Source: an uncultured Ferrovum sp.
Lineage (GTDB): Bacteria; Pseudomonadota; Gammaproteobacteria; Burkholderiales; Ferrovaceae
DNA length: 35,155 nucleotides
NCBI GenBank assembly: GCA_903905585.1
Contig: CAIVHB010000170.1
Span: 1 to 35,155, forward strand
Reading direction: 5' to 3'
The position numbers and the translations under genes are program-made. The notes under the pieces were generated by a model. The model was not told the DNA's origin. It saw only the letters and a program-made list of their open reading frames with translations, and searched no databases. This document shows, one piece after another, positions 32,388 to 35,155 of this stretch (the stretch's first letter is position 1; each line of letters begins with the position of its first letter).

Positions 32388-34208
32388 GTGAGCGAAGCAT
32401 CCCCATTCGATTTCAAAACGTTTTTGTCTAATCTGCCTGGTTTGCCTGGGGTATATCGGATGATCAATGCGGAAGATATCGTGATCTATGTAGGTAAATC
32501 TCGCGATCTTAAAAAGCGGGTTTCTTCCTACTTTCAGAAGCAGCACACCAGTCCACGCACTGCCATGATGGTGAGTCAGATTGCGCGTATTGAAACGATT
32601 ATTACCCGCTCAGAATCCGAGGCACTGATTCTAGAGAGCAATCTCATCAAAGAGTTGTCTCCGCGCTATAACGTGCTTTTTAGGGATGACAAGACCTATC
32701 CCTACATCATGATTACGGGCCAGACTTCACCCCAGATTCGCTACTACCGCGGCACGATAGACAATAAGAACCAATATTTTGGTCCTTACCCGAATGTATG
32801 GGCTGTGCGGGATACCTTGGCCCAACTACAAAAAATTTTTCGTTTGCGTACCTGCGAGGACAGTGTATTTCGCAATCGCTCCAGGCCTTGTTTACTGCAT
32901 CAAATTCGTCGATGTTCAGCGCCCTGCGTAGGAGAAATTTCTCCTGAGGATTACGCCAAGGACGTTTCGCATGCCGTGTTATTTTTAGAAGGCAAAGAAA
33001 CTGAGATTGTTGCCGATCTGACTGCACGGATGCAGGCGGCTTCAGACGCATTCAATTTTGAGTTGGCGGCTTTGTATCGCGATGAACTGGGTTCTTTACA
33101 ACATGTGCTCCATAAACAATTTGTGGAGAGTACGGGTGGGCGCGATGCAGATGTGATTGCTGTAGTGCAAGAAGGTGGCGTGCCCTGTGTGAATCTCGTG
33201 ATGATTCGAGGGGGGCGTCATTTAGGGGATAAAAGTTTCTTCCCCACTCATGCAGATGAGGTGAGCCTTTCTGCTTTGGCAGAGGCCTTTGTTGCGCAAC
33301 ATTATGCTGATAAGCACATTCCCGCTATTGTGGTGTGTGATGCCTTAGAGGATGCAGAGGCCACGGCTGCCTTACTATCCGAAAAAGCAGAACGACACAT
33401 CAATGTGGTCACGCAACCCCGTTCCGAGCGCCGGACTTGGCTTGAGATGGCATTAAAAAATGCGCGCTACGCATTGATGCAAAAGTCGGCTCAAGACAGT
33501 GCCCAAGGTAAGCGCTTAGCAGCAATGCAAGAGGTGCTGGGCTTGCCCGTCGGGCCTACGCGTATGGAGTGCTTTGATATTTCGCATACGATGGGCGAGG
33601 CCACCGTGGCTTCCTGCGTGGTGTTTGAGCATGGGGTTCCGGTTAAAGGCGATTATCGCCGATACAATATCTCTGGAATCACTCCAGGCGATGACTATGC
33701 GGCGATGCGCGATGTGCTGACGCGCCGTTATCAAAAAATTGCCGCTGGCGAGGGCAAGATGCCAGATGTGGTGTTCATCGATGGCGGGCGAGGGCAGTTG
33801 AATGCAGCGATTGGGGTGATGCAGGAAGTAGGCCTAGAAAGCTTGCAACTAGTCGGTATCGCCAAAGGTTTTGAACGTAAACCCGGCTTAGAAGAGTTAG
33901 TCTTCCCTGATCGAGAGGAAGGAATGCATTTGCCTTCTGATCACCCCGGCTTACATCTGATTCAGCAGATCCGCGATGAGGCCCATCGTTTTGCCATTAC
34001 GGGCCACCGCGCCCGCCGCGGTAAAGCCCGTACTAAAACAAGTCTGGATGAAATCGCAGGAGTAGGGGCAAAACGCAGGCAGAAATTAATGATCCGCTTT
34101 GGGGGGTTAAGAGGCGTTTTAAGTGCCAGCGTAGATGATTTGGCGAGTGTAGAAGGCATTAGTCCAGAGCTCGCCGAGAAGATCTATCGCGAATTACACC
34201 AAGGCTGA
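32388..34208 (+). CDS. uvrC: excinuclease ABC subunit C
   Basis: A 606-residue nuclease that makes both incisions in nucleotide excision repair. The N-terminal GIY-YIG domain (GVYRMINAEDIVIYVGKS) makes the 3' cut. The UVR motif that contacts UvrB is at about 205-240 (FNFELAALYRDELGSLQ). The RNase H-like domain for the 5' cut includes MECFDISHTMGEATVASCVV and FIDGGRGQLNAA. The tail has two helix-hairpin-helix motifs (IAGVGAKRRQKLMIRFGG and VEGISPELAEKIYREL). Start GTG 32388 directly follows the udg stop, with GAGG five bases further upstream. Confidence 0.97.
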   Translation: MSEASPFDFKTFLSNLPGLPGVYRMINAEDIVIYVGKSRDLKKRVSSYFQKQHTSPRTAMMVSQIARIETIITRSESEALILESNLIKELSPRYNVLFRDDKTYPYIMITGQTSPQIRYYRGTIDNKNQYFGPYPNVWAVRDTLAQLQKIFRLRTCEDSVFRNRSRPCLLHQIRRCSAPCVGEISPEDYAKDVSHAVLFLEGKETEIVADLTARMQAASDAFNFELAALYRDELGSLQHVLHKQFVESTGGRDADVIAVVQEGGVPCVNLVMIRGGRHLGDKSFFPTHADEVSLSALAEAFVAQHYADKHIPAIVVCDALEDAEATAALLSEKAERHINVVTQPRSERRTWLEMALKNARYALMQKSAQDSAQGKRLAAMQEVLGLPVGPTRMECFDISHTMGEATVASCVVFEHGVPVKGDYRRYNISGITPGDDYAAMRDVLTRRYQKIAAGEGKMPDVVFIDGGRGQLNAAIGVMQEVGLESLQLVGIAKGFERKPGLEELVFPDREEGMHLPSDHPGLHLIQQIRDEAHRFAITGHRARRGKARTKTSLDEIAGVGAKRRQKLMIRFGGLRGVLSASVDDLASVEGISPELAEKIYRELHQG

Positions 34209-34223
34209 GCGATAATAACTGTT

Positions 34224-34802
34224 ATGCCTATGAATTTTCCCCTCGCGCTCACTTGGATGCGCATTCTCATTATTCCCGCTTTTGTCGGGGTTTTTTATTT
34301 GCCCACACATTTTATTGGTTTGCAAATGGCGAACGAGATCGCCACGTTGATCTTTGTCTTGGCAGCAATAACGGATTGGCTAGATGGTTATCTTGCGCGT
34401 GCTTGGAATCAAACCTCGGCTTTTGGGGCGTTTCTAGACCCGGTTGCCGATAAGCTCATGGTGGCGGCTGCCTTGATCGTATTGGTTCAATTAGGCCGGA
34501 TTCATGCCGCTGTGGCGATGGTCATCATTGGGCGAGAGATCACCATCTCTGCGTTGCGGGAATGGATGGCACAAATGGGCAAGACACGCAGCGTGGCGGT
34601 TTCATGGTTGGGTAAGGTTAAAACCACGGCGCAGATGGTGGCGATCCCCTTTTTGTTATTTGATTCTTCTTTAAGCTTGATTGATTGGCCTTCTGCGCAC
34701 GAAATCGGTGCACCGCTGATGTGGCTGGCGGCATGGCTAACCCTGATATCGATGATCTATTACCTGCGCGTGGCCTACCAAGACGGCTTTGAAAAGAATT
34801 AG
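34224..34802 (+). CDS. pgsA: CDP-diacylglycerol--glycerol-3-phosphate 3-phosphatidyltransferase
   Basis: A 192-residue inner-membrane enzyme making phosphatidylglycerol phosphate from CDP-diacylglycerol. The CDP-alcohol transferase motif DG-xx-AR-x8-G-xxx-D-xxx-D is complete at Asp54, Gly55, Ala58, Arg59, Gly68, Asp72 and Asp76. About four to five membrane helices are visible. ATG 34224 and ATG 34230 are both possible; the difference is two residues. It lies 15 bases after uvrC, the usual uvrC-pgsA-tRNA order. Confidence 0.95.
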   Translation: MPMNFPLALTWMRILIIPAFVGVFYLPTHFIGLQMANEIATLIFVLAAITDWLDGYLARAWNQTSAFGAFLDPVADKLMVAAALIVLVQLGRIHAAVAMVIIGREITISALREWMAQMGKTRSVAVSWLGKVKTTAQMVAIPFLLFDSSLSLIDWPSAHEIGAPLMWLAAWLTLISMIYYLRVAYQDGFEKN

Positions 34803-34805
34803 GGT

Positions 34806-34822
34806 TCATTCTGAAAGAATGA
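34806..34822 (+). other. small perfect hairpin after pgsA
   Basis: TCATTCT-GAA-AGAATGA: a perfect seven-pair stem four bases after the pgsA stop. No T run follows, so it may be a weak 3'-end structure rather than a true terminator. Confidence 0.35.
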
Positions 34823-34854
34823 CGCCTAAACGGTTTGCTTGTGCCTGTGTTGGC

Positions 34855-34883
34855 TTGACGGTTTTGGATTGTGTCGCTAAGAT
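34855..34883 (+). promoter_or_regulatory. promoter of the tRNA-Gly/tRNA-Cys unit
   Basis: TTGACG (34855-34860), a 17-base spacer and TAAGAT (34878-34883). Transcription would start about seven bases before tRNA-Gly at 34897. Confidence 0.7.
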
Positions 34884-34896
34884 TGCGGTCTTTCGT

Positions 34897-34971
34897 GCGG
34901 GAATAGCTCAGTGGTAGAGCACAACCTTGCCAAGGTTGGGGTCGCGAGTTCGAACCTCGTTTCCCGCTCCA
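34897..34971 (+). tRNA. tRNA-Gly (anticodon GCC)
   Basis: Complete cloverleaf including an encoded CCA (34969-34971). The acceptor stem GCGGGAA pairs with TTCCCGC, the D arm is GCTC/GAGC, the anticodon arm CAACC-TTGCCAA-GGTTG carries GCC, and the T arm GCGAG-TTCGAAC-CTCGT closes with one G-T pair. The discriminator base is U73, as usual for bacterial tRNA-Gly. It is the first gene of a two-tRNA cluster after pgsA. Confidence 0.96.
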
Positions 34972-34978
34972 AATACAT

Positions 34979-35010
34979 GGGGAAAACGGCCAGGTCGTTT
35001 TCCCCTTTCA
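34979..35010 (+). terminator. hairpin between the two tRNA genes
   Basis: A perfect 10-bp stem (34979-34988 with 34996-35005) and a seven-base loop, followed by TTTCATTTT. It looks like a terminator, yet tRNA-Cys starts only 45 bases later and no clear promoter lies between. Either read-through or processing is likely. Confidence 0.65.
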
Positions 35011-35050
35011 TTTTCTGCCCCGGTTGCATTCTCGCTCACCGGTTCCCCAT

Positions 35051-35124
35051 GGCGGGGTGGCAGAGTGGTCATGCAGCGGCCTGCAAAGCCGTCTACGCCG
35101 GTTCGATTCCGACCCCCGCCTCCA
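35051..35124 (+). tRNA. tRNA-Cys (anticodon GCA)
   Basis: Complete tRNA with encoded CCA (35122-35124). The acceptor stem GGCGGGG pairs with CCCCGCC, the anticodon arm holds CTGCAAA with GCA, and the T loop is TTCGATT. The discriminator U73 is the known identity base for CysRS. It follows tRNA-Gly by 79 bases, as in other Burkholderiales. The last 31 bases of the window after it show no feature. Confidence 0.96.
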
Positions 35125-35155
35125 TAACTCTGATGTTTTTTACTGTTTGGCTTAT

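Overview
The window is one continuous stretch of a betaproteobacterial chromosome, most like Burkholderiales. The evidence is gene order: rpoE-rseA-rseB-mucD-(glutaredoxin-like)-lepA-lepB-rnc-era-recO-pdxJ-acpS-nagZ, and udgB-uvrC-pgsA-tRNA-Gly-tRNA-Cys, both familiar arrangements in that group. Base composition looks close to half G+C by eye. A phasin gene points to polyhydroxyalkanoate granules. I cannot name a genus. No insertion sequence, prophage or CRISPR array is visible, and nearly all genes look intact.

Layout. 1-4972 (+): the 3' end of a 5-formyltetrahydrofolate cyclo-ligase gene, an alpha/beta hydrolase, then etfB-etfA and a 622-residue acyl-CoA dehydrogenase, which form an electron-transfer/acyl-CoA oxidation set. 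5002-12761 (-): a co-directional run read right to left as ETF-ubiquinone oxidoreductase, a two-CBS-domain protein, a MurL-like epimerase, a MurD2-like ligase, a LolD/MacB-type ABC ATPase with degenerate motifs, and oligopeptidase B. 12852-16857 (+): the sigma-E envelope-stress operon with a sigma-E-like promoter in front, ending in a small CxxC thioredoxin-fold protein. 16933-25302 (+): lepA, lepB, rnc, era, recO, pdxJ, acpS, nagZ and a His-rich cation diffusion facilitator, most of them joined by ATGA or GTGA overlaps. 25384-26135 (+): a phasin gene with a good promoter, a perfect 15-bp palindrome at the expected transcription start and a strong terminator. 26159-31629 (-): six tightly packed genes whose order and content match mxaR-S-A-C-K-L of methylotrophs. 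31725-35124 (+): a family 5 uracil-DNA glycosylase, uvrC, pgsA and two tRNA genes.

How they work together. Electrons from acyl-CoA dehydrogenases pass through EtfAB (2 kb region) to ETF-QO (11-12.8 kb) and on to the quinone pool. MurL and MurD2 together suggest the alternative route to D-glutamate in peptidoglycan, first described in Xanthomonas: L-Glu is ligated to UDP-MurNAc-L-Ala and epimerised afterwards. NagZ recycles muropeptides from the same polymer. The sigma-E genes guard the envelope. The mxa-type cluster would mature a periplasmic PQQ-dependent dehydrogenase, but no such structural gene is in the window.

The most notable items are the murL-murD2 pair outside Xanthomonas, the adjacent ABC ATPase whose signature motif is replaced by a CA dinucleotide repeat, and the orphan mxaRSACKL-like cluster.
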